NCBI RefSeq assembly: GCF_016405985.1
Contig: NZ_JAEFCF010000017.1
Location: 31,396 to 95,395 of the forward strand
Direction: 5' to 3'
Length of the DNA stretch: 64,000 nt
DNA from: Paracoccus sp. IB05
GTDB taxonomy: Bacteria > Pseudomonadota > Alphaproteobacteria > Rhodobacterales > Rhodobacteraceae
Shown here piece by piece: positions 35,657-43,731 of this stretch (the stretch's first letter is position 1; every line of letters begins with the position of its first letter). The notes beneath the pieces were generated by a model. The model was given only the letters and a program-made list of their open reading frames with translations. It ran no database searches and was not told the origin of the DNA. A program made the position numbers and the translations under genes.

Positions 35657-35671
35657 CCGCGCGCCTTTTTT
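35641..35671 (+). terminator. Intrinsic terminator overlapping the mfd stop codon
   Basis: Perfect 9-bp stem GGCGCGCGG / CCGCGCGCC with a 7-nt loop CAAGTAA and six T residues. The left arm encodes the last Mfd residues and the TAA stop lies in the loop. Confidence 0.93.
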
Positions 35672-35683
35672 CTGAGGTCGGAT

Positions 35684-35712
35684 GCCTCCGGCGGGAGTAT
35701 TTTTATCAGGGG
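35684..35712 (+). repeat. Dispersed extragenic repeat copy
   Basis: GCCTCCGGCGGGAGTATT continues as TTTATCAGGGG, directly after the mfd terminator and before the end of the convergent MFS gene. Confidence 0.8.
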
Positions 35713-35735
35713 AAAGAGCTGGTCCCGATCCGGGA

Positions 35736-36968
35736 TCAGCGTCTGGTGAGGCGCATCAGAGCCAGCGCGAGGCCGAGGAAAACCACCGAACCCGCCACCA
35801 GCGGCAGATGGCTGCCGGAGAAGCTCTGGGTGACCGGCAGCGAGATGACCACCGACAGCACCGTTGAGACCCCCGCCATGATCGAGGCGGCGAAGCCTGC
35901 GATATGGCCCACCGGTTCCATCGCGAGGGCGTTGAGATTGCCCATGGTCAGGCTCATCATGCAAAAGAGGCTGATGATCCAGATCATGAACAGGGCGAAT
36001 TCCAGCTCCTGCGGCAGCACGATCCAGAGCAGCGAGGCCAGCACGAGGACCGAGACCAGCAGAACCGCCGCAAAGGTCAGTGTGATCACGCGGCGCATGC
36101 CCACGGTCATCACGAGGCGCGCATTGGCAAGCGAGCCCATCGCCGAGAACCCGGCCGCCAGCGCGAACCAGAGCGGGAATTCCGCGCCGCGTTCGAAATG
36201 CTGTTCGAAGACCGGCGAGATCGAGGAGAGCAGCGCGACCAGCACTGCCATCACCAGCGTCTGGATCAGGATCGTCACCACCACGACGCGATGCGAGAAC
36301 ATATCCTTTGCCGAAGCGATCAGACGGGGCACATTCAGCGGGATGCGGTCGCTCACCGGCAGGGTTTCGGGCTGCCGCAGGCCGAGCCAGACAAGGCTGA
36401 CCAGCGAAAACACCACGAAGACGAGGAAGATCGCGTGCCAGTCGGCAAAATGGATCACCGCCTGGCCCATCAGCGGGGCAATGGCGGGGGCGACCATGAA
36501 GATCATCATCGCAAAGGACATGATCCGGGCCATTTCACGGCCGCTATACATGTCGCGCACCATGGCAAGCGAGACCGTGCGCGGGCCGGCAGCACCGATG
36601 CCCTGGACCACACGGGCCACGATCAGCATTTCGAGCGAGCCTGCGAAGTAGCAGACCAGCGAGGCCGCGCAATAGACCGCGCCGCCGATCATCATCACCG
36701 GTTTGCGGCCCCAGGCATCAGAGAGGGGGCCGGAGACAAAGGTGCCGAGCCCCATCCCGAGGAAGAAGGCGCCGATGATCAGCATGGCGCGGTTGGGCGC
36801 CTCGGGGGAGAGGAGCTTGCCGATATCGGTGATTGCGGGCAGCATCGCGTCGATGGAAAGCGCGATGGTCGCGAAAAGCATGGCAATCAGCGCGATGAAT
36901 TCGGGCTGGCTCAGCGCCGGTTTCGCGTGATTGGGGCCCGGATCATGCGGGCTGTTCGGAGTTTTCAT
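35736..36968 (-). CDS. Bcr/CflA-type multidrug MFS transporter
   Basis: Inner-membrane proton-driven exporter of 410 aa with 12 predicted helices. The family motif A is seen as FVSGPLSDAWGRKPVMMIG (about 76-94), and motif C-like RVVQGIGAAGPRTVSLAMVRD (split about 118-138) is typical of Bcr/CflA drug:H+ antiporters. Its start lies 3 nt after the stop of the DsbA-family gene on the same strand. It may therefore export a product or toxic compound linked to the upstream ligase gene (inference). Confidence 0.88.
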   Translation of the reverse strand: MKTPNSPHDPGPNHAKPALSQPEFIALIAMLFATIALSIDAMLPAITDIGKLLSPEAPNRAMLIIGAFFLGMGLGTFVSGPLSDAWGRKPVMMIGGAVYCAASLVCYFAGSLEMLIVARVVQGIGAAGPRTVSLAMVRDMYSGREMARIMSFAMMIFMVAPAIAPLMGQAVIHFADWHAIFLVFVVFSLVSLVWLGLRQPETLPVSDRIPLNVPRLIASAKDMFSHRVVVVTILIQTLVMAVLVALLSSISPVFEQHFERGAEFPLWFALAAGFSAMGSLANARLVMTVGMRRVITLTFAAVLLVSVLVLASLLWIVLPQELEFALFMIWIISLFCMMSLTMGNLNALAMEPVGHIAGFAASIMAGVSTVLSVVISLPVTQSFSGSHLPLVAGSVVFLGLALALMRLTRR

Positions 36969-36971
36969 ATT

Positions 36972-37625
36972 TCAGGTCTTTGTTATTTCCTGGATCACAT
37001 TCCCCCAGAATTCAGGGGGTTGCGCTCCGTTTACGACATATTGCTGTGCGACGAGGAAGGTGGGCACCGCGTTCACACCTTTGCGGCGGGCCTCGGTCTC
37101 TCGGGCAATCAGCTCTGATTTATCGGCATCCGACTGCAAAAGCCGCAGCGTCGCCTCGCGGTTCATGCCGGCACTGGCGGCGATATCGGCCAGCACTTCG
37201 GCATCCCCGATGTCACGGCCCTCGTCCCAATAGGCCTGGAGGATGAGGGTGACAACCTCATGCTGCACGCCTTCGATCCCGGCCCAGTCGATCAGCCGAT
37301 GCGCGTCAAGCGTATTGGGAATGCGCGAGGGGCGGTCGGGGTCGATCTCGCCCCCGGCGTCACGGGCCACCTGGCGCAGACGTTCATTGATCTCACTGAC
37401 CTTCTCCTCGCCCCCGAAACGGGCGGCGAGATAGCTGCGCTTGTCGACACCTTCGGCGGGGATATCGGGGTTCAGCCGGAACGGGTGCCATTGCAGGCGA
37501 AACGGATGTCCTGGCGCGGCGGCAAGCGCACGTTCGAGGTTCTGCATCCCGATATGGCACCAGGGGCAGACGGGGTCGATAAAGATGTCCAGCCTGACGT
37601 CAGGCCGGGTTGCGTCGATGGTCAT
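36972..37625 (-). CDS. DsbA-family (FrnE-like) oxidoreductase
   Basis: Thioredoxin-fold protein of 217 aa without a signal peptide, so probably cytoplasmic. The active site is DPVCPWCHIGMQNLE (about 17-31). Further hallmarks are the all-alpha insert (about 60-160) and the cis-proline segment VNAVPTFLVAQQYVVNGAQ near the end, as in FrnE/DsbA-like proteins. The ATG of MTIDATRPDVRLDIFID was chosen over longer starts. The first 26 nt overlap the end of the acyl-CoA-ligase gene in another frame. The SD is weak, so translation may be coupled. Confidence 0.88.
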   Translation of the reverse strand: MTIDATRPDVRLDIFIDPVCPWCHIGMQNLERALAAAPGHPFRLQWHPFRLNPDIPAEGVDKRSYLAARFGGEEKVSEINERLRQVARDAGGEIDPDRPSRIPNTLDAHRLIDWAGIEGVQHEVVTLILQAYWDEGRDIGDAEVLADIAASAGMNREATLRLLQSDADKSELIARETEARRKGVNAVPTFLVAQQYVVNGAQPPEFWGNVIQEITKT

Positions 37626-39153
37626 TGTGAGGCTTTCCGGCTCGGGGGGGATGACAACCCGTCTCCATATACAAGGCCACGAGACGGCGGCGGAGCACTT
37701 TGCCGGTCGGACCACGCGGCAATTCCGTCAGCCCGAGGGCTGTGAGCGGTATCCAGGCGCGCGGGCACTTATAGCGCGCGAGGCGCGCGGCTGCAAAGTC
37801 ATTTGCGGTGCGATCAGACACAGCCTCGCCTGCGTAAAAACACGCAATGATGCGGGTGCCGCTGCCCGGAGTGGCGCCTGGCGGCTCGATTTCAGCCACG
37901 GCCAGTTCGGTGATGCCGGGCAGGCCCGCCAGGGCGATCTCGACTTCGCGCGGGCTGACGCGGATGCCGCCTGCATTCATCATCTCATCGGCGCGGCCCT
38001 GGTAATGGAAGGCGCCGCTTGCATCGGTCGCGACAAGATCGCCGGTGGTGAACCACGGCCCTGAGGGGGCAGCGGATCCCTCATAAGACAGCATGAGCCC
38101 CGGATCATCGGTTGCTATGGCGAGATGGCCGGTTTCGCCCGGGGCGACCGGCTGGCCGGCCTCATCAAGCACCGCGATGCGGCGGCCGGGCTGGGGAAAG
38201 CCGCAGCTTCCCGGGGGCGCGGGGCGGGCGGGGCTGCCCGAGAGAAAGGTCGAGACCTCGCTCATCCCGAGGGCTTCATGGATGTCGGTTCCGGTCTTCA
38301 CCTGCCAGTCGCTGCGCAAAGCGGGGGGCAGCGCCTCACCGGCGCAAAGCGCGTGGCGCAGGCGCGGGAGTGCGGGCGATGGCCCCCGCAACAGGCGGCG
38401 GAAGATCGCAGGCACCGAGGCGAAGATCGTCGCATCATGGCGTCTGAGCACCAGGGCGAGCTGTTCCGGCGCGATGTCCGGCGCGGCAATCAGCGCGGTC
38501 GCCCCGACCGTCCAGGGGTCCATCAGACCGGTTCCCATCGTATAGGTCCAGTTGAAGGCGCCCGAATGCAAAAGCCGGTCCTCGGGCCGCAGCCCCTCCC
38601 ATCCGTCATGCATCGGCTGGCGGCCAAGGATTGCGCGATGGGCGTGGCGCACCGCCAGCGGCGTGCCGGAGGTGCCGGAGGTGAAGACGATATAAGCCTC
38701 GCGCTCGGCCGGGCCGGGGTGCCAGTCGGCGGGGGGCAGGGTTTCGGGCGCGGGCGGCACGGTCAGGCGGCGCAGCCCCTCGGGGCAGGCGATGCCTTCA
38801 CCGGCGATCACCGCTTTCGGGCTGACCTGCGCGGCCATGCGGGTGATTTCAGGCCCGGTCAGAAGGGGCGAGGTCGCGACGGGCACGATCCCTGCCGCCA
38901 TCGCACCAAGATAGCAAAGCGGGTAATCCGGCGTATTCCCCAGCCGCAGGAGCAGCCGGTCGCCGGGCCGCAGCCCTTCCTCCAGCAGCCAGCCCGCAAG
39001 CCCCCGGACCGAGGCGATCAGCCGCGCATAGCTCCAGCGTGTCGCCCCCGTCAGGCTCAGGACCGCCAGCGCAACCTTGTCGGGCGTCGCCGCCCCGGCG
39101 CGCAGCACATGTCCGGCGAGGTTGAAACGGCTGGGGTCGGTAAAGTCCATCAT
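37600..39153 (-). CDS. AMP-dependent acyl/aryl-CoA ligase
   Basis: Adenylate-forming enzyme of 517 aa that activates a carboxylic acid to acyl-AMP and then acyl-CoA. Motifs are the P-loop YIVFTSGTSGTP (about 164-175), the aromatic-acid-ligase-like HSGAFNWTYTMGTGLMDPW, EALGMSEVSTFL, the hinge YQGRADEMMNAGGIRVSPRE, and the catalytic lysine in PRGPTGKVLRR near the C-terminus. It resembles benzoate-CoA ligases more than acetyl-CoA synthetase; the substrate is unknown. Two adjacent ATGs lie 8 nt after GGAGG. It heads a three-gene leftward cluster with the DsbA-like and MFS genes. Confidence 0.88.
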   Translation of the reverse strand: MMDFTDPSRFNLAGHVLRAGAATPDKVALAVLSLTGATRWSYARLIASVRGLAGWLLEEGLRPGDRLLLRLGNTPDYPLCYLGAMAAGIVPVATSPLLTGPEITRMAAQVSPKAVIAGEGIACPEGLRRLTVPPAPETLPPADWHPGPAEREAYIVFTSGTSGTPLAVRHAHRAILGRQPMHDGWEGLRPEDRLLHSGAFNWTYTMGTGLMDPWTVGATALIAAPDIAPEQLALVLRRHDATIFASVPAIFRRLLRGPSPALPRLRHALCAGEALPPALRSDWQVKTGTDIHEALGMSEVSTFLSGSPARPAPPGSCGFPQPGRRIAVLDEAGQPVAPGETGHLAIATDDPGLMLSYEGSAAPSGPWFTTGDLVATDASGAFHYQGRADEMMNAGGIRVSPREVEIALAGLPGITELAVAEIEPPGATPGSGTRIIACFYAGEAVSDRTANDFAAARLARYKCPRAWIPLTALGLTELPRGPTGKVLRRRLVALYMETGCHPPRAGKPHNDHRRNPA

Positions 39154-39447
39154 CGAGACGGCCTCCGGGCGCGGGATGCAGGGGCAGGGCGGCTGCGTCC
39201 GGCATAATCCGCAGCCCGGCCCGGTACAAGCCGGGGCGCGGGTTGTCAAAGGCACGGGGACACAGCGTCACCGGAAGAACTTCAGCCCCGACCGCCTGCC
39301 ACAGACCTTTGGCTGGCACGCAGTCTGACGGCGCATGAAGCGCATAGCCCCCGTGGCTTCGGGAAAGTCAGAAAACCGCTCTCCCAAAGCGCGCCGTCAT
39401 CGCAGATGCGCTCAGGTCAGAGCCGGAAGGCGCGGCCCGATCGCGTC
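39154..39447. other. Intergenic region before the acyl-CoA-ligase gene
   Basis: No coding potential that I trust. On the minus strand a TTGACA sits at 39249-39244, but no good -10 hexamer follows at 16-18 nt. The region otherwise separates the ligase start from the entericidin-like gene. Confidence 0.5.
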
Positions 39448-39564
39448 TCAGAACCAGCCCTGTACGGTGCGCGCGCCGCCAGAGACATCGTCGCCCACGC
39501 CCGCAACCGTGTTGCAGCCCGCAAGCCCTGCGACAAGCGCACCAAGAAGAAGAAGTTTTTTCAT
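39448..39564 (-). CDS. Entericidin A/B family lipoprotein
   Basis: A 38-aa peptide translated from the minus strand. A signal of 16 residues (MKKLLLLGALVAGLAG) ends at the lipobox LAGC, and the mature part NTVAGVGDDVSGGARTVQG resembles entericidins. In E. coli, EcnA/EcnB are small lipoproteins proposed as an antidote/toxin pair in stationary phase. Only one copy is seen here. SD AAAGG lies about 8 nt before the ATG. It sits alone between the peptide-binding-protein gene and the ligase gene. Confidence 0.82.
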   Translation of the reverse strand: MKKLLLLGALVAGLAGCNTVAGVGDDVSGGARTVQGWF

Positions 39565-39643
39565 GATCTTACTGCCTTTCTGCCCAAAGGCCGGACCATC
39601 TGCGCGGCCCCGAACCCGATTTTATGCGCGGGAATATAGCCAC

Positions 39644-41488
39644 TCAATCGGCCTGATACCACCATGTATCCGGCTGGAACCCGTTCCAGTCGCCATAGAG
39701 TGGGATTTTTGCCGGATAGCGCAGCTCTTTGCGATGTGCGATGCGGGCGCGGTCGGAATACCAGATTGGCATGACATAGCGCCCGGCGGTCAGGATCCGG
39801 TCCAGCGCCCGGACGGCGGCCTGAAAGCTCCCGGGGTTATCGGCGCGCAACAGGGCCGCGATCATCGCATCGGCGGCGGGCGAGTTCATCCCCATCCAGT
39901 TGCCGCTGCCCGGGCTCGTGACGCCCCCCGAACCCCAATAAAGCACCAGCTCATTCCCGGGCGAGAGCGAGAGAGAGCGGATGTAATGGGTGACTTCGAA
40001 ATTGTAATCCTTGGTGCGTTCGCGCATCTGGGCCGCGTCGATGATCGAGACCCGCGCCTCGACGCCCAGCTGTTTCAGTGCTTCGACCCAGATCGAGGCG
40101 ACCGCGATCAGCTCGTCCTGGCCGACGCTCAGAAGGATCTCAAACCGGAACGGCGTGCCCCCGGCATCGCGCAGGATGCCCCGGTCATCGACCAGCCAGC
40201 CGGCCTCTTCCATCAGCCGCGCCGAACCCCTGAGCTTGCGGCGGTAATCGCGCTCATCACTGGCAAAGGGCAGCCGGTAGCCGTCCAGCGTGCCGGGGAT
40301 GAGGCTGTCGGCAAAGGGCTCCAGCAGCGCGCGTTCCAGCCCCTCAGCCGGCGTGCCGGGGATCATACCGAGCGGTGAGTTCGAAAAATAGCTTTCGATC
40401 CGGGGCTGCACGCCGCCATTGATCACCTGATTGACGAATTCGAAATGGAAGGCCTGGATCAGCGCCTCGCGCACCCGCCAGTCCCGGAACAGCGGGTTGC
40501 GGGTATTGAACACGAACCCTTCGATCCCCGAGGGCCGGTGATGCGGGATTTCCGATTTCACCACATCGCCCGCAAGCCGCGCCGGGAAGTCATAGGCGGT
40601 CGCCCATTTCGACGGGTTGGTCTCGCGGAAACTGGTGATGAAGCCGGATTTGAACGCCTCGAAAATCGCCTGGGGATTGGCAAAATACTCATAGCGGATC
40701 TCGTCGAAATTCCACTGGCCCCGGTTGAAGGGCAGATCCTTGCCCCACCAGTCGGGATTGCGGCGATAGATGACGCTGGTGCCGCGTTCGACTTTTTCGA
40801 CAAGATAGGGGCCGGAGCCAAGCGGGGGATCAAAGCTCGTCGCGGTAAAATCACGCCCCTCCCAGCTGGCCTTTTTCAGGATCGGGCGCAGGCCGAGGAT
40901 CAGCGGCAATTCACGGTCTTCGGTGGTGAAGGTGAACCGCACCTTGCGCGGGCCGGTCTGTTCGGCTTTGGCGATCTTTTTCCAGGCGGTGTGATAGCGC
41001 GGCGCGCCATCGGTCCCGAGCGTCTCGAAAGACCAGAGCACATCCTCGGGTGTCACCGGCGATCCGTCAGAGAATCGGGCCGCTTCACGAAGGGTAAATT
41101 CTGCGTATGTCCGTGCCGCATCCGTCTCAACCGATTCGGCCAGCAGCCCGTAAAGCGAGAAGGGTTCGTCGTAATTTCGACCCAGCAGCGTCTCGGTCAC
41201 CAGAGAAGAGACGCTGACCACCGGCTGGCCCGAGGTGATGAAAGGATTGAGGCTGTCAAAGGTGCCGGGAAGCGCAATTGTGATCGCGCCACCTTTCGGA
41301 GCATCAGGGTTGACCTGCGGCAGCGACACAAAATCCGGGGGGAGCGCGGGCTCTCCATACATAGCTATGCCATGCTTTGGTTCTGCAACTGCAGGGTGCG
41401 GCAGCAAAGCCGCCAGAACCAGGCCGGCAAGAGCCCCCATAAGAGCCGGGTTGCGGCGCATCGGTCGCAGGGGAGATTCGGTCGACAT
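39644..41488 (-). CDS. Family 5 extracellular solute-binding protein (peptide/YejA-like)
   Basis: Periplasmic binding protein of 614 aa for an oligopeptide-type ABC importer. A signal peptide (about 1-34, ending PAVA-EPK) precedes the SBP_bac_5 domain: GTFDSLNPFI (about 75), FSDGSPVTPEDVLWSFETL, GSGPYLVEKVERG and VFNTRNPLFRDWRVREAL. The long form with an N-terminal HGIAMYGEPALPPDF fits the YejA subgroup. No permease or ATPase gene lies beside it, so it may serve a transporter encoded elsewhere. The start choice among nearby Met codons is uncertain because the SD is weak. A candidate sRNA is divergently placed upstream. Confidence 0.9.
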   Translation of the reverse strand: MSTESPLRPMRRNPALMGALAGLVLAALLPHPAVAEPKHGIAMYGEPALPPDFVSLPQVNPDAPKGGAITIALPGTFDSLNPFITSGQPVVSVSSLVTETLLGRNYDEPFSLYGLLAESVETDAARTYAEFTLREAARFSDGSPVTPEDVLWSFETLGTDGAPRYHTAWKKIAKAEQTGPRKVRFTFTTEDRELPLILGLRPILKKASWEGRDFTATSFDPPLGSGPYLVEKVERGTSVIYRRNPDWWGKDLPFNRGQWNFDEIRYEYFANPQAIFEAFKSGFITSFRETNPSKWATAYDFPARLAGDVVKSEIPHHRPSGIEGFVFNTRNPLFRDWRVREALIQAFHFEFVNQVINGGVQPRIESYFSNSPLGMIPGTPAEGLERALLEPFADSLIPGTLDGYRLPFASDERDYRRKLRGSARLMEEAGWLVDDRGILRDAGGTPFRFEILLSVGQDELIAVASIWVEALKQLGVEARVSIIDAAQMRERTKDYNFEVTHYIRSLSLSPGNELVLYWGSGGVTSPGSGNWMGMNSPAADAMIAALLRADNPGSFQAAVRALDRILTAGRYVMPIWYSDRARIAHRKELRYPAKIPLYGDWNGFQPDTWWYQAD

Positions 41489-41566
41489 AGTGGAAACAAT
41501 CCCTGGGCCGTCATGGTGTATTGGCGTGATCCTAAGCCGAGGGGCCAGGGTTTTCAAACTTTTAGC

Positions 41567-41595
41567 TTGGCCATCGGCGCAGAGAGGACTATATA
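41567..41595 (+). promoter_or_regulatory. Promoter of candidate sRNA
   Basis: TTGGCC (41567-41572), a 17-nt spacer and TATATA (41590-41595) form a plausible sigma-70 promoter. It faces a short gene-free stretch that ends in a strong terminator. Confidence 0.55.
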
Positions 41596-41601
41596 AGACT
41601 C

Positions 41602-41677
41602 ACTGCTCGATAGGTTTCTTGCCTGTATGAAACCTGCCTCAACGACTTAACGCCGGCCTCGCGCCGGCGTTTTTTTT
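41602..41677 (+). ncRNA. Candidate small regulatory RNA (about 76 nt)
   Basis: Between a good promoter and a near-perfect intrinsic terminator lies a 76-nt stretch with no credible reading frame. It holds a first hairpin, AGGTTTC (41612-41618) pairing with GAAACCT (41629-41635) around a 10-nt loop TTGCCTGTAT. A single-stranded linker GCCTCAACGACTTAA and the terminator hairpin with eight T residues follow. This plan (5' stem-loop, linker, Rho-independent end with long U tail) is that of Hfq-dependent sRNAs. The boundaries are inferred from the promoter. I do not recognise a named family. Confidence 0.6.
41651..41677 (+). terminator. Intrinsic terminator of candidate sRNA
   Basis: Perfect 7-bp stem CGCCGGC / GCCGGCG with loop CTCGC and eight T residues. 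No protein gene lies upstream on this strand for over 5 kb, so it must serve a short transcript. Confidence 0.92.
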
Positions 41678-41803
41678 GGCCCAAAGGCCATGGGTGATGC
41701 AAGAGCGGGCAGCCTGAGAACACCATAGATTTACCAATCCTTGCTGGAAATCCCGGGTTCAGGCGCTAGAGTCCCTTGCAGGTGCAGCATGGAGTATCGG
41801 GTC

Positions 41804-42577
41804 ATGGATCTGAGGGAAAAACGCGCGGTGATCACCGGTTCGAATTCGGGAATCGGTCTCGGAATCGCTGAGGAACTCGCGAAGGCAGGGGCCGAAATTA
41901 TCCTCAACAGCTTTACCGATCGCGCGGAAGATCACGATCTCGCGAAGAGTTTCACCGAAAGATTCGGGGTGAAGTCGCGCTATATCCAGGCCGATCTCTC
42001 CTCGGGGGCTCAGGCGAGGGCGCTGGTCGAACAGGCGGGCGGTTGCGATATCCTCGTCAACAATGCCGGCATCCAGCATGTGGCGCCGATTGATGAGTTT
42101 CCGGTCGAGACCTGGGACCGGATCATCGCGATCAATATGAACTCGGCCTTCCATACCACGGCAGTGGCGCTGCCGGGGATGCGGGCAAAGGGCTGGGGCA
42201 GGGTGGTCAATATCGCTTCGGCGCATGGGCTGACGGCAAGCCCGTTCAAATCGGCCTATGTCACTGCGAAACATGGGGTGGTGGGCATGACAAAGACCGT
42301 GGGGCTGGAGACGGCAGGGCAGGGAATCACCTGTAACGCGGTCTGCCCGGGCTATGTTCTGACGCCGCTGATCGAGGCGCAGATCCCCGATCAGATGAAA
42401 GTTCACAATATGGATCGCGACACCGTGATCCGTGAGGTGATGCTCGACCGCCAGCCCTCGCGTCAGTTCGTGACCACGGAACAGATCGGCGGCACCGTGG
42501 TCTGGCTGTGTTCGGATTATGCCTCCCAGGTGACCGGGACGACGATCTCGGTCGACGGAGGCTGGACCGCGCTTTAG
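41804..42577 (+). CDS. bdhA: 3-hydroxybutyrate dehydrogenase
   Basis: Short-chain dehydrogenase of 257 aa that oxidises D-3-hydroxybutyrate to acetoacetate in polyhydroxybutyrate breakdown. Motifs are GSNSGIGLGIAEEL (about 12-25), NNAGIQHVAPIDEF (about 86-99), the catalytic YVTAKHG (about 152-158) and the family-typical CNAVCPGYVLTPLIE. The ATG after GGAG gives the usual length; an ATG 15 nt upstream is possible. It is followed, beyond paired palindromes, by a patatin-family gene in the same direction, consistent with a role in storage-polymer turnover (inference). Confidence 0.93.
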   Translation: MDLREKRAVITGSNSGIGLGIAEELAKAGAEIILNSFTDRAEDHDLAKSFTERFGVKSRYIQADLSSGAQARALVEQAGGCDILVNNAGIQHVAPIDEFPVETWDRIIAINMNSAFHTTAVALPGMRAKGWGRVVNIASAHGLTASPFKSAYVTAKHGVVGMTKTVGLETAGQGITCNAVCPGYVLTPLIEAQIPDQMKVHNMDRDTVIREVMLDRQPSRQFVTTEQIGGTVVWLCSDYASQVTGTTISVDGGWTAL

Positions 42578-42606
42578 GGCACGCGAGCAGCACGACGCGG
42601 GCGGCG

Positions 42607-42651
42607 CCGGATCCTGCACAGGATCCGGACCGTTTCCTGTACAGGAAACGG
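42607..42651. repeat. Two adjacent 22-bp palindromes
   Basis: The first (42607-42628) has 10-bp arms CCGGATCCTG / CAGGATCCGG around CA. The second (42630-42651) is a perfect palindrome with arms CCGTTTCCTGT / ACAGGAAACGG. They share the core CCTG-N-ACAGG and are one nucleotide apart. They lie between bdhA and the patatin gene. They may be operator sites, REP-like elements or transcript hairpins. Confidence 0.85.
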
Positions 42652-42698
42652 CGCTGACGCGGCGGCGTGACGGCGGGGCAGCAAAAAGAGGAAGATCT

Positions 42699-43715
42699 AT
42701 GACGGCCATCAGCCTTGCATTGCAGGGGGGAGGCGCGCATGGCGCCTATACCTGGGGGGTTCTTGACCGGCTTCTCGAGGAGCGGGACCTTGAGTTCGCC
42801 GCCATCAGCGGCACCTCTGCGGGGGCGCTGAATGGCGCGGCCCTGAAGGCCGGGCTGGTTGCAGGCGGGCGCGAGGCGGCGCGCAAGCGGCTGCGCCAGC
42901 TCTGGGACGATATCGCTGATATCGGTGACTTTCGTGTTTTGCTGCCCTGGTTCCAGCCCTTCCTGCCGATGATGCGCATGGTGCAGGATGTGACCGAGGC
43001 GCTGATGCCCGTCAGCCCGCAGGGAATGGCGGCACAGATCTACAGCCCCTATTCCTGGGGCGCGGCCTGGCGCAATCCGTTAGAGCCGGTCATCCGTGAC
43101 CTCGATTTCAGCCATGTCTGCACCGCCACCGGCCCCGCGCTTTTCATCGGCGCCACCAATGTCCGCACCGGCAAGGCCCGCGTCTTCCGGGGCGGAGAGA
43201 TCACGCCCGAGGCGCTGATGGCCTCGGCCTGTCTGCCCTCGGTCTTCCAGGCGGTCGAGATCGGTGGCGAGGCCTATTGGGATGGCGGATTCGCCGGCAA
43301 TCCCTCGCTCTGGCCGCTTTATGACCGGGCGCTGCCCGACGATATTCTGATCGTGCATGTCAACCCGCTGCGGCGCGAGGATCTGCCCGAGACGCCGCTC
43401 GAGATCCAGAACCGGATCAATGAGATCAGCTTCAACGCCACGCTTCTGTCAGAGCTGCGCTCGATCGCCTTTGTCAAACGGCTGATCGCCGAGGGCCGTG
43501 TCCAGCCGGGGCAGATGAAGGATCTGCGCCTTCATATGGTGCTGGACGATCTGCTGATGAACGCGCTTTCGGCCAGTTCAAAACTGCAGCCCTCCGCTGC
43601 GCTGATTGAACGGTTGTTCGAGGCGGGCCGCGCCTCTGGTGAGGGGTTTCTGAGCAGATGTTCGGATAAGATCGGACGCGAATCTTCCGTGGACCTGGCG
43701 GCTCTGTTCGGCTGA
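42699..43715 (+). CDS. Patatin-like phospholipase family protein
   Basis: Serine lipid hydrolase of 338 aa with a Ser-Asp dyad. Visible are the oxyanion motif LQGGGAHGAYTWGVLDRL (about 8-25), the nucleophile elbow ISGTSAGALNGAAL (about 39-52) and the catalytic aspartate in YWDGGFAGNPSLWPLYD (about 196-212). There is no signal peptide. Patatin proteins beside bdhA are common in alphaproteobacteria and may be intracellular storage-polymer or lipid hydrolases, but the substrate is not shown by sequence. It ends just before the convergent DUF502 gene. Confidence 0.9.
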   Translation: MTAISLALQGGGAHGAYTWGVLDRLLEERDLEFAAISGTSAGALNGAALKAGLVAGGREAARKRLRQLWDDIADIGDFRVLLPWFQPFLPMMRMVQDVTEALMPVSPQGMAAQIYSPYSWGAAWRNPLEPVIRDLDFSHVCTATGPALFIGATNVRTGKARVFRGGEITPEALMASACLPSVFQAVEIGGEAYWDGGFAGNPSLWPLYDRALPDDILIVHVNPLRREDLPETPLEIQNRINEISFNATLLSELRSIAFVKRLIAEGRVQPGQMKDLRLHMVLDDLLMNALSASSKLQPSAALIERLFEAGRASGEGFLSRCSDKIGRESSVDLAALFG

Positions 43716-43731
43716 GGCTGCTTTGCCGTGA

